This document shows positions 46,445-54,368 of a stretch of 64,000 nucleotides of DNA, one piece after another. The notes beneath the pieces were generated by a model. That model saw nothing but the letters and a program-made list of their open reading frames with translations. It ran no database searches and was not told the origin of the DNA. A program made the position numbers and the translations under genes. Positions within the stretch are counted from its first letter, which is position 1. Each line of letters begins with the position of its first letter. Source of the DNA: an uncultured Bacteroidales bacterium (lineage in GTDB: Bacteria > Bacteroidota > Bacteroidia > Bacteroidales > Paludibacteraceae); contig ONEZ01000006.1 in the NCBI GenBank assembly GCA_900316995.1, positions 124,001 through 188,000 on the forward strand, given 5' to 3'.

Positions 46445-48499
46445 TTAGAGTAGGTTTACACTACGTTTCACAAACTCACTCAGAGCCTCGCCTTTCAACA
46501 TTCCGTTGGCGAGCAGTGCAAGGTCAATAAGCTGGCGTACCTTAGGCTCTTCTGCAGCAAACTGAGAGTAAATATCTGTTTTCTGCTTCTCAAGTTCGCT
46601 CTCACGTGCCTCCTGTGTCTTGATGATGTCTTTCTCAACTTCTGGCTTCTCATCTTCTTTCAAATCCTTATGTTTAGCCTTAAGCTCCTCAACCTGTTTT
46701 TTGCATGCGGCAATTTCTGTGTTAAGCGGCTCTATCTTGGCATCGAGGGCTGCGCTCTCTTTCTCCAGTATCTCTTTGATTAGCTTGTGGTCTGTATTGA
46801 GCACAAGGTTGTAAGAGTCTGGCATGTCGCCATAGAAGCTCATCATTCCGCCTTGCAGTTTTGACATCTCTTTCATACGGCGCATAAACTCATTTTGTGT
46901 TATGAGTATAGGCTGTGCGTCTGCTCCCATAGCGCTCAGACTGACTATGTAGTCTGACTTGGCGGTTTTTGGAGTTTGTGCGGAGAATATCTTTGTCATT
47001 GCGGTCTGCTGGTCTTGTGTGAGTTCCACCTTGGCTGCATCATCTTTAACTATCAGGCGGTCAATGGTGTCTGAATCCACACGTACATAGCGTGTCTTTT
47101 CATTTTTCTGCTCCAGTTTAGATGCAAGATGTACGTCAAGCTGGTCATTAAAGAGTAGTACGCTGTAACCCTTAGCCTTGGCAGCCTCAATATAGCTGTA
47201 CTGTGAATCTTTGTCGGCAGCGTAAAGCATAATCAGATTACCGTCCTTGTCGGTCTGGTTGGTCTCAATAAGCTTTTTGTATTCATCGTATGTATAATGG
47301 TCACCGTCTGTAGTGGTAAACAGGTTAAACCCAAGGGCACGGTCATAGAACTTGTCCTCTGTAAGCATACCATAGCTTATGAATATCTTTAGGCTCTCCC
47401 ATTTCTGCTCAAACTCCTTGCGGTCTTTCTTGAATATGTCCATAAGGCTGTCTGACACTTTCTTGGTTATGTGAGCGGAGATTTTCTTTACGTTGCTATC
47501 GCTCTGAAGGTATGAACGGCTTACGTTCAAAGGTATGTCTGGAGAGTCTATTACACCATGCAGAAGTGTTAAAAAGTCTGGTACGATACCCTCTACACTG
47601 TCTGTGACAAACACTTGGTTGCAGTAAAGCTGTATTTTGTTCTTTTGCAGCTCAATAGTGTTTTTAACCTTAGGAAAGTATAGGATACCTGTAAGGTTGA
47701 ACGGGTAATCTACATTAAGGTGTATATGGAACAAAGGCTCTTCTGAATAAGGATAAAGCTCACGATAAAATGCTGTGTAGTCCTCTTCTTTTAAGTCTGA
47801 AGGTTTCTTTATCCAAGCCGGCGATGTGTTATTTATCACATTATCTTCGGCTGTCTCCACCTCTTTGCCGTCTTTCCACTCCTTCTTTTTGCCAAAGACA
47901 ATAGGCACTGGCAGGAACTTGCAGTATTTGGTGAGCAGCTCCTGTATTTTGCTGTCTTCAAGGAACTCTTTGCTCTCGTCATCTATGTGTAGCACTATGT
48001 CTGTTCCTATCTCGGCTTTGTCGCAGTCTTCAAGTTCAAAACTTGGGTTGCCATCACAGCTCCAGTGTACGGCTTGTGCACCCTCTTTGTATGATTTTGT
48101 GAAAATCTCAACCTTCTTGCTTACCATAAAGGCTGAGTAGAAACCAAGTCCAAAGTGGCCGATAATGGCGTTAGCGTTGTCTTTGTACTTGTCAAGGAAC
48201 TCCCCGGCGCCAGAAAATGCTATCTGGTTAATGTACTTGTCTATCTCATCGGCGGTCATACCTATACCGCTATCTGATATGGTGAGAGTCCCTGCGCTCT
48301 TATCAGCTTTTACATATACTTTAGGGTCTTTAAGCTCTCCTTTATATTCTCCTACGCTGCTAAGAGTCTTTAATTTTTGTGTAGCGTCAACTGCATTTGA
48401 CACTAATTCTCTTAAAAAAATCTCATGATCTGAGTAGAGAAATTTTTTGATAACCGGAAATATGTTCTCCGATGTTACCCCAATGTTTCCTTGTTGCAT
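46445..48499 (-). CDS. htpG: Hsp90 chaperone HtpG
   Basis: 684 residues. GHKL ATPase motifs: FLRELVSNAVDATQKL, SDSGIGMTADEID and GHFGLGFYSAFMVS; the middle domain contains GIVPDFLTLLHGVIDSPDIP. A charged coiled-coil insertion near residues 590-640 (KKQVEELKAKHKDLKEDEKP) is typical of Bacteroidota HtpG. Its upstream region carries the same sigma-54-like core as dnaK. Confidence 0.97.
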   Translation of the reverse strand: MQQGNIGVTSENIFPVIKKFLYSDHEIFLRELVSNAVDATQKLKTLSSVGEYKGELKDPKVYVKADKSAGTLTISDSGIGMTADEIDKYINQIAFSGAGEFLDKYKDNANAIIGHFGLGFYSAFMVSKKVEIFTKSYKEGAQAVHWSCDGNPSFELEDCDKAEIGTDIVLHIDDESKEFLEDSKIQELLTKYCKFLPVPIVFGKKKEWKDGKEVETAEDNVINNTSPAWIKKPSDLKEEDYTAFYRELYPYSEEPLFHIHLNVDYPFNLTGILYFPKVKNTIELQKNKIQLYCNQVFVTDSVEGIVPDFLTLLHGVIDSPDIPLNVSRSYLQSDSNVKKISAHITKKVSDSLMDIFKKDRKEFEQKWESLKIFISYGMLTEDKFYDRALGFNLFTTTDGDHYTYDEYKKLIETNQTDKDGNLIMLYAADKDSQYSYIEAAKAKGYSVLLFNDQLDVHLASKLEQKNEKTRYVRVDSDTIDRLIVKDDAAKVELTQDQQTAMTKIFSAQTPKTAKSDYIVSLSAMGADAQPILITQNEFMRRMKEMSKLQGGMMSFYGDMPDSYNLVLNTDHKLIKEILEKESAALDAKIEPLNTEIAACKKQVEELKAKHKDLKEDEKPEVEKDIIKTQEARESELEKQKTDIYSQFAAEEPKVRQLIDLALLANGMLKGEALSEFVKRSVNLL

Positions 48500-48565
48500 A
48501 TCTTTATATATTGTTAAATTATTTAATCGGTCAACTGTCCATTGTCAACTGTCCATTGTCCATTG

Positions 48566-48583
48566 AACAAATTCCGTGCCAAT
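48566..48583 (-). promoter_or_regulatory. Sigma-54-like element upstream of htpG
   Basis: On the minus strand: ATTGGCACGGAATTTGTT, about 67 bp before htpG. It shares TTGGCACGGAA-W-TTG with the dnaK upstream element; the -12 position is GT rather than GC. Confidence 0.55.
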
Positions 48584-48652
48584 GGGGTGCGTCTGCCATC
48601 TTGGCATAGTATGTGATAATTTTGCAGAATATATTGCATCGTGGTTTGCTAA

Positions 48653-48668
48653 TAATTTTGTAACTTTG
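48653..48668 (+). promoter_or_regulatory. Twin -7 boxes upstream of serS
   Basis: Two consecutive matches to TAnnTTTG (TAATTTTG then TAACTTTG), 23 bp before the start; the -33 is weak. Confidence 0.45.
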
Positions 48669-48691
48669 CATTCTCAAAAATAAAGGGTTAT

Positions 48692-49963
48692 ATGCTTACA
48701 CTAAAGTACATTACAGAAAACTTTGAGGATGCAGTGACACGTCTTCAGAAAAAACATTTTGAAGGTAGGGAGATTCTCTCTCAAGTAGTTGGTTTAGATG
48801 ATGATAGAAAGAAGACTCAGGCTCAGCTTGACGCTACTTTGAATCAGATAAAAACACAGTCTGCCAAAGTGGGTGAGTTGTTTAAGAAGGGTATGCAGCA
48901 GGAGGCAGGCCAAATAAGAGAAGAGGTTGCAAAACTGAAGACTGTGACTTCTGACCTTGAGCAGAGAATGAAAGATGATATTGATAAGATAACAAACCTG
49001 CTTCTTTCTGTGCCAAATGTACCTAATGACACTGTTCCAGAGGGTTTTGGCGCTGATGATAACAAAGTGGAGCGTATGGGAGGCGATATCCCTGAACTTG
49101 GAGCTGACGCTCTTCCTCATTGGGAGCTTGCCAAAAAGTATGACCTGATAGATTTTGACCTTGGTGTTAAGATTACTGGTGCTGGTTTTCCTGTGTATAA
49201 AGGTTATGGAGCCAGATTACAGCGTGCTCTTATAAACTTCTTCCTTGATGAGGCCCGTGCGGCAGGTTATACAGAGATAATGCCTCCAACTGTGGTTAAT
49301 GAGGCATCGGGGTACGGTACTGGTCAGTTACCTGACAAAGAGGGGCAGATGTACCATTGTGACCTTGATAATCTCTATCTCATACCTACTGCTGAGGTGC
49401 CAGTGACCAATATTTACCGCGATGTTATCCTTAACGAGAAGGATCTTCCAATAAAGAACTGCGCTTATACACAGTGCTTCCGTCGTGAGGCTGGCAGCTA
49501 TGGAAAGGATGTTCGTGGCTTGAATCGTCTGCATGAGTTCTCAAAAATTGAGATAGTACGTATTGACACTCCTGAACACTCTTATCAGAGTCTTGATGAA
49601 ATGATTGCACATGTGGAGAGCCTTGTTCAGAAACTGGAACTGCCATACCGTATTCTGCGCCTTTGTGGTGGCGATATGTCATTCACATCATCAATAACTT
49701 TTGATTTTGAAGTCTTCTCTGCCGCCCAGAAACGTTGGCTTGAGGTGAGCTCTGTGTCAAATTTTGAAAGTTATCAGGCAAACCGCTTGAAATGCCGTTA
49801 TAAGGGTGCTGATAAAAAGACACAGCTTTGCCACACACTGAACGGTAGCGCTCTTGCACTGCCTCGTATTGTTGCAGCTCTTCTTGAGAATAATCAAACT
49901 CCAGAGGGAATACGCATACCTAAGGCATTGCAGCCGTATATGGGTACTGATATTATTAAATGA
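48692..49963 (+). CDS. serS: Seryl-tRNA synthetase
   Basis: 423 residues, class II synthetase. An N-terminal long coiled-coil arm (residues 30-100) for the tRNA-Ser variable loop, motif 2 FRREAGSYGKDVRGLNRLHE near 262, and motif 3 LNGSALALPRIVAALLENNQ near 385. Single gene with its own promoter. Confidence 0.98.
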   Translation: MLTLKYITENFEDAVTRLQKKHFEGREILSQVVGLDDDRKKTQAQLDATLNQIKTQSAKVGELFKKGMQQEAGQIREEVAKLKTVTSDLEQRMKDDIDKITNLLLSVPNVPNDTVPEGFGADDNKVERMGGDIPELGADALPHWELAKKYDLIDFDLGVKITGAGFPVYKGYGARLQRALINFFLDEARAAGYTEIMPPTVVNEASGYGTGQLPDKEGQMYHCDLDNLYLIPTAEVPVTNIYRDVILNEKDLPIKNCAYTQCFRREAGSYGKDVRGLNRLHEFSKIEIVRIDTPEHSYQSLDEMIAHVESLVQKLELPYRILRLCGGDMSFTSSITFDFEVFSAAQKRWLEVSSVSNFESYQANRLKCRYKGADKKTQLCHTLNGSALALPRIVAALLENNQTPEGIRIPKALQPYMGTDIIK

Positions 49964-49996
49964 TTTTATTATTTTTCAAAAAAATATCGTACTTTA

Positions 49997-50028
49997 TTTG
50001 GTAGTGTGTAATATTTGCACTACTTTTG
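49997..50028 (+). promoter_or_regulatory. Promoter of tRNA-Arg
   Basis: TTTG, 20 bp spacer, TACTTTTG, 21 bp before the tRNA. Confidence 0.75.
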
Positions 50029-50049
50029 CAGTCGCAAAACAAAATTGCT

Positions 50050-50123
50050 GGTTCCGTAGCTCAACTGAATAGAGTATCACACTACGGATGTGAGGGTTCC
50101 GGGTTTGAATCCCGGCGGGATCA
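50050..50123 (+). tRNA. tRNA-Arg (anticodon ACG)
   Basis: I folded it by eye: acceptor GGTTCCG/CGGGATC (two G-U pairs), D-stem GCTC/GAGT, anticodon stem TCACA/TGTGA with loop CTACGGA, T-stem CCGGG/CCCGG with loop TTTGAAT. 74 bases with A as discriminator; CCA is not encoded. The ACG anticodon would need A-to-I editing to read CGU/CGC. Confidence 0.93.
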
Positions 50124-50130
50124 CGAAAAT

Positions 50131-50187
50131 AAAAGGAACGCAAAAATTGAGAGCTCGCTCTCATATTTGAAGTTCCTTTTATTTTTG
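50131..50187 (+). terminator. Hairpin after tRNA-Arg
   Basis: AAAAGGAAC/GTTCCTTTT outer stem enclosing GAGAGC-TC-GCTCTC, followed by ATTTTTG. The layout repeats after tRNA-Pro. Confidence 0.75.
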
Positions 50188-50252
50188 TTAGATGGCTTGC
50201 GCCAGCAGTAGGGATATTTAATTCCGGCACATTTCCAAGCAAGCCATCTAAC
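50187..50252. repeat. Post-tRNA element, copy 1
   Basis: A 14 bp inverted repeat (GTTAGATGGCTTGC / GCAAGCCATCTAAC) encloses GCCAGCAGTAGGGATATTTA and a second small stem GGGAT-ATTTA-ATTCC. The 37-base core starting ATGGCTTGC recurs 96 bp later with two changes. Another hairpin, AAAATGCAC/GTGCATTTT (50254-50276), separates the copies. Confidence 0.8.
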
Positions 50253-50287
50253 AAAATGCACGTTCAGTGCATTTTGTGATAAGTTTT

Positions 50288-50324
50288 ATGGCTTGCGCCA
50301 GCAGCAGGGATATTTAATCCCGGC
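50288..50324. repeat. Post-tRNA element, copy 2
   Basis: Same core as copy 1, with the inner stem now perfect (GGGAT-ATTTA-ATCCC) and the outer arms TTATGGC/GCCATAA. It stands 30 bp before the Rieske-like gene. Confidence 0.8.
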
Positions 50325-50353
50325 CATAAGCCGCATTTTTAATTTTTTTGATT

Positions 50354-50827
50354 ATGAAAAGAATTCTTTTTATATCCACTGTTTTTTTAGCAACGCTCCT
50401 CTCTGGATGCAACAATAAGGTGGATAACACAAGCGTGCCATACGCTGTAGTTAATTTTCAAATAGACGTTTCCATGGCTGGTTCTGACAACCAACTGCGT
50501 GAGGGCATGGCAGGTAATAGCAAGGTATTTGATGAACTGCACCCGGCTGCTTGCTCTGCCGGTTATGGAAGCTACGGAGTGAGTGGAGTGGTGGTGGTTC
50601 GTGCAATAGATGATAAGCTATATGCATTTGACCTCTGCTGCCCGCATGAGGGTAAGAGGGATATCCGCCTTACCGTTGACGGATTTTTTGCCACATGCGG
50701 TAACTGCGGCTCCTCTTTTGAAATAGGGAACGGTACTGGTTATGTTAATAAAGGACCGTCTAAGCAACCATTGAAAAGATATAATGTCTATGGTTCGTAT
50801 GGTGAGTTATACAGAGTTGGTAATTAA
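50354..50827 (+). CDS. Rieske-like iron-sulfur lipoprotein
   Basis: 157 residues with lipobox LLSGC. The C-terminal half looks like a Rieske [2Fe-2S] fold: CCPHEG supplies Cys and His, and CGNCGSSFEIGNGTGYVNKG supplies the second pair. In classical Rieske proteins the last ligand is His (CxxH); here it is Cys (CxxC), giving a possible 3-Cys/1-His set. Small lipoproteins of this sort are common in Bacteroidota and uncharacterised. The start is the ATG at MKRILF rather than a TTG two codons earlier. Confidence 0.75.
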   Translation: MKRILFISTVFLATLLSGCNNKVDNTSVPYAVVNFQIDVSMAGSDNQLREGMAGNSKVFDELHPAACSAGYGSYGVSGVVVVRAIDDKLYAFDLCCPHEGKRDIRLTVDGFFATCGNCGSSFEIGNGTGYVNKGPSKQPLKRYNVYGSYGELYRVGN

Positions 50828-50914
50828 TGTGTTGCTAAATCGTTTGTTGTTGATTCTGTGATTTTTGTGAAAAAATAGAGCGGTTTTGTTTGCTGAAAAT
50901 TGGTGAAAATATTG

Positions 50915-50922
50915 TAATTTTG
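50915..50922 (+). promoter_or_regulatory. -7 box of adk
   Basis: TAATTTTG with TTTG 22 bp upstream, slightly long spacing, 34 bp before the start. Confidence 0.45.
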
Positions 50923-50956
50923 ACCGAAATTTTTGCTTTAAAACAAGACATATGTT

Positions 50957-51547
50957 ATGTTAAATGTTGTTATTTTTGGTGCTCCAGGCTCTGGTAAAGG
51001 TACTCAGAGTGAGTTTATTGAGAAAAAGTATGGTCTGGTTCACCTCTCCACAGGTGATATACTGAGAGCTGAAATTGCAAAGGGCTCTGAGATTGGCAAG
51101 ATTGCTGACGGACTTATAAGCAGGGGTGAGTTTATTCCAGATGACCTGATGATAAGCATCCTTAATGGGACTCTTGACAAATATCCCACTGCAAAGGGCT
51201 TTATTTTTGACGGCTTCCCACGCACTGTGGCTCAAGCAGAGGCTCTTGACAGTATGCTCAAACGCAGAAACATAAGGGTTACACTTATGCTTAATATAGA
51301 TGTGGAGACCAACGAGCTTGTTAAGCGTCTGCTTAACCGTGGCAAGACATCTGGCCGTAGCGATGACAACCTGAAAACCATTCATCAGCGTATTCAGGTG
51401 TATGAGACTAAGACGCTGCCTGTCATACAGTTCTATGATCGTCAGAACAAACATCACCGTATAAAAGGTACTGGCACTATGGAGCAGGTCTTTGAAGATA
51501 TTTGCAAGGAGATAGACTCTGTTTATCCAGCTAAGGCGAATGTTTAA
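50957..51547 (+). CDS. adk: Adenylate kinase
   Basis: 196 residues. P-loop [16 protein letters not shown] site [23 protein letters not shown], and the short LID without zinc Cys ([18 protein letters not shown]). It interconverts ADP with ATP and AMP. obg follows after 44 bp of CAACTGT repeats. Confidence 0.97.
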   Translation: MLNVVIFGAPGSGKGTQSEFIEKKYGLVHLSTGDILRAEIAKGSEIGKIADGLISRGEFIPDDLMISILNGTLDKYPTAKGFIFDGFPRTVAQAEALDSMLKRRNIRVTLMLNIDVETNELVKRLLNRGKTSGRSDDNLKTIHQRIQVYETKTLPVIQFYDRQNKHHRIKGTGTMEQVFEDICKEIDSVYPAKANV

Positions 51548-51591
51548 TCAGAGAACTGTCAACTGTCAACTATCAACTGTTAACTAAAAAA

Positions 51592-52584
51592 GTGGCTGAA
51601 TCCAATTTTGTAGATTACGTAAAGATTTTCTGTCGCTCTGGTAAGGGCGGCGCGGGTTCTACGCATCTACACAGAGAGAAGTTTGTCCCCAAAGGCGGCC
51701 CCGATGGAGGAGATGGCGGACGCGGCGGCCATATATATATTAAAGGTAATCGTAACTACTGGACCCTTCTTCACTTAAAGTATGCGCGTCATATATTTGC
51801 AGGTCACGGAGAGAGTGGAGGTAAAAACCGCAGTTTTGGTGCCGACGGGGAGGATAAGACAATAGAGGTGCCTCTTGGCACTGTGGCTTACGATGCTGAT
51901 ACTCGTGAGTTCCTTTGTGAGATTACAGAGCATGATCAGCAGCTAATACTGCTTAAAGGAGGCAGAGGAGGGCAGGGTAATTGGCATTTCCGAACTTCAA
52001 CGCTTCAAACTCCAAGGTTTGCACAGCCTGGCGAGCCAGGAATAGAACGTGCAGTGGTTCTGGAACTTAAGGTTTTGGCAGACGTCGGTCTTGTAGGATT
52101 TCCAAATGCGGGCAAATCAACGCTACTCTCAACTGTTTCAGCAGCCAAACCTAAAATAGCTGACTATCCATTTACTACACTTGAGCCAAACTTGGGCATC
52201 GTGTCATATCGTGACAATCGCTCATTTGTAATGGCAGACATACCTGGGATTATAGAGGGCGCTCATGAGGGCAAAGGCATAGGCCTACGCTTTCTGCGTC
52301 ATATAGAGCGCAACGCAGCATTGCTTTTTATGGTTCCAGCCACATCAGAGAATGTGAAGCAGGATTATGACATACTGCTTAACGAACTTGTACAGTATAA
52401 TCCTGAACTACTTGACAAAAAACGTGTTCTTGCCGTCACCAAGTGTGACCTTGTTACAGAAGAAGAGGAGAGAAAACTTGCGTCCTCTCTCCCTAAAGAT
52501 ATTCCTACTGTATTTATCTCCTCAGTATCAGGCAAGGGTATTGACACCCTGAAAGACCTGCTTTGGAACTCCATCAATTGTTGA
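51592..52584 (+). CDS. obg: GTPase Obg/CgtA
   Basis: 330 residues starting at GTG ([13 protein letters not shown]..); no ATG alternative preserves the conserved N-terminus. Gly-rich Obg domain ([19 protein letters not shown]), G1 [13 protein letters not shown]3 [15 protein letters not shown]4 TKCD. No long C-terminal OCT domain, so shorter than many homologues. Involved in 50S assembly and stress control. Confidence 0.96.
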   Translation: MAESNFVDYVKIFCRSGKGGAGSTHLHREKFVPKGGPDGGDGGRGGHIYIKGNRNYWTLLHLKYARHIFAGHGESGGKNRSFGADGEDKTIEVPLGTVAYDADTREFLCEITEHDQQLILLKGGRGGQGNWHFRTSTLQTPRFAQPGEPGIERAVVLELKVLADVGLVGFPNAGKSTLLSTVSAAKPKIADYPFTTLEPNLGIVSYRDNRSFVMADIPGIIEGAHEGKGIGLRFLRHIERNAALLFMVPATSENVKQDYDILLNELVQYNPELLDKKRVLAVTKCDLVTEEEERKLASSLPKDIPTVFISSVSGKGIDTLKDLLWNSINC

Positions 52585-52737
52585 TGCTCCATTTCATTTT
52601 TTGTTATTACCCTTGGCGGTCCTCCCCACTTACGTGGGTCCCCTCCCTTTTCGGGAGCCAATGCCGCTACGGGCAACAACAAAAAACTTCCATTTCGCAT
52701 CAACTCTCAATTCTCAACTCTCAATTCTCAACTGTGG

Positions 52738-53454
52738 TTAGTTCCTCCTTCCGAAGAGTCTCAAGAGGTAGAGGAACATATTGATGAAATCAAGATAGAG
52801 TGAAAGTGACCCTAACAGTGCTATCTTCTGGCTTGTCTCATTCACGTCTGTTCCGTACTCGTGGAGCATTGTCTTGATTTTCTGCGCATCGTAGGCAGTG
52901 AGGGCGGCAAAAACAATCACACCTATAATAGATACAATAAACTCAAGCATACTGCTTTTTAAGAATATGTTCACCACTGAGGCTATAATAAGTCCTATTA
53001 CTGCCATAATGGCGAATCTGCCTATGCCACTCAAATCTTTCTTTGTGGTGGAGCCTATCATTGCCATAGCTGCAAACATTCCGGCTGAAATAAAGAATGT
53101 AGTGGCTATTGACTCTGAAGTGTAAACCACAAATATGGAGCTTAGTAACACTCCGTTTAGAATGGAATATACAGCAAACATTATTCCAGCTGTCTGGAAT
53201 GATAGTGTGTTGATTTTGGCTGTTAAAACCATTACTAATACAAATTCAGCAATAGCAATGCCCCAGAAAACAAATTGATTGCTAAATATAACTGATAGAA
53301 TAGCCTGGGAACCAGCTACATAGTATGATGTCAACCCTGTAATTGCCAAGGCAAGCGACATCCATGCATAGACATTGCGCATAAGTTTGCGCTCAGCTGT
53401 TGCGCTCTCAGTTGGGAAAGCGTAACTGTCACTGTTTTGAAAAATGTTGCTCAT
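52738..53454 (-). CDS. Bax inhibitor-1 / YccA family membrane protein
   Basis: 238 residues with seven hydrophobic segments. The C-terminal YDAQKIKTMLHEYG with the two acidic residues near the last helices, and LYLDFINMFLYLLRLFGRRN at the end, are family signatures. Related proteins are pH-sensitive calcium leak channels or protease (FtsH) modulators. Single gene. Confidence 0.92.
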   Translation of the reverse strand: MSNIFQNSDSYAFPTESATAERKLMRNVYAWMSLALAITGLTSYYVAGSQAILSVIFSNQFVFWGIAIAEFVLVMVLTAKINTLSFQTAGIMFAVYSILNGVLLSSIFVVYTSESIATTFFISAGMFAAMAMIGSTTKKDLSGIGRFAIMAVIGLIIASVVNIFLKSSMLEFIVSIIGVIVFAALTAYDAQKIKTMLHEYGTDVNETSQKIALLGSLSLYLDFINMFLYLLRLFGRRN

Positions 53455-53629
53455 AGTTTTTCTGTAAGTTAATATATTTTAAGAATGTTAAAAAGTTGCT
53501 GTTGCCAGCCTCTTCGGTTACAAAAGTATAAATTTTTTTTGATTTGTCTGATTTTTTCCATACATTTGAAGTCCGTATTGTGCGGAAGTGCACACTAATG
53601 TATTGTTTTTGAAATAAAAATGCTGACTG

Positions 53630-54322
53630 ATGGGTGTTGAAAAAGGAAATATTGGCGCTCTTTTTAATAGAATAGCAGGCAGTTATGATAAACTGAACCA
53701 TCTGCTCTCGCTTGGCATAGACAGGCGGTGGCGCAGACGGGCAGTGGACAATCTTAAATATTCAGGTAAAGTGCTTGATGTGGCAATAGGTACAGCTGAT
53801 CTTGCTCTTGAGATTATGCATAAAGGCAAGGCGGATATGGTTACAGGCATAGACCTCTCCGATGAGATGATGCGTATTGGGGCTGAAAAAGTTGAGAGGC
53901 TTGGATATGGCGGAAAGATAGTATTTGAGAAGGGGAACGCCCTTGATATAAGCTACCCCGATGCAAGTTTTGACACCGTGACATGCGCCTTTGGGGTGCG
54001 GAATTTCTCAGATCTTGATAAAGGACTTTCAGAAATGTACAGAGTGATGAAATCTGGCGGGCAACTTTGCATAATTGAGCTCTCATACCCTGAGAATAAA
54101 CTGGTGGCTGCGCTCTATGATTTCTATTTTTCAAGGATATTGCCAAAGATTGGTGGGGCGCTGTCTAAAGACAAACCGGCTTATACCTATTTGAATAAGT
54201 CTGTGAAGCACTTTATATGGGGAGAGAAGATGAAGGAGAGGCTGCAGGCTGCCGGTTTTAAGTATGTGGGGTACAGGCCTATGACATTTGGCATAGCCAC
54301 CCTGTACATGGCGGGGAAGTAA
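53630..54322 (+). CDS. menG: Demethylmenaquinone methyltransferase MenG/UbiE
   Basis: 230 residues. SAM site VLDVAIGTADLALEI, FDTVTCAFGVRNFSDLDKGL, and the UbiE signature AYTYLNKSVKHF near the end. It performs the last step of menaquinone synthesis, methylating demethylmenaquinone. It pairs functionally with MenA at the other end of the window. Confidence 0.95.
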   Translation: MGVEKGNIGALFNRIAGSYDKLNHLLSLGIDRRWRRRAVDNLKYSGKVLDVAIGTADLALEIMHKGKADMVTGIDLSDEMMRIGAEKVERLGYGGKIVFEKGNALDISYPDASFDTVTCAFGVRNFSDLDKGLSEMYRVMKSGGQLCIIELSYPENKLVAALYDFYFSRILPKIGGALSKDKPAYTYLNKSVKHFIWGEKMKERLQAAGFKYVGYRPMTFGIATLYMAGK

Positions 54323-54368
54323 AGGAATATTTTTAATTCACTTAATATTAACTTAAAAACAAAAAACT

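Noticed and set aside
48653..48668. Full serS promoter with -33 element
   Set aside because: TTG triplets lie at wrong distances (12, 16 or 24 bp); only the -7 boxes are supported.
50192..50324. Integrase attachment site (tRNA-derived repeat)
   Set aside because: The repeats resemble a T-arm only in part, no integrase gene is near, and the element recurs behind a different tRNA.
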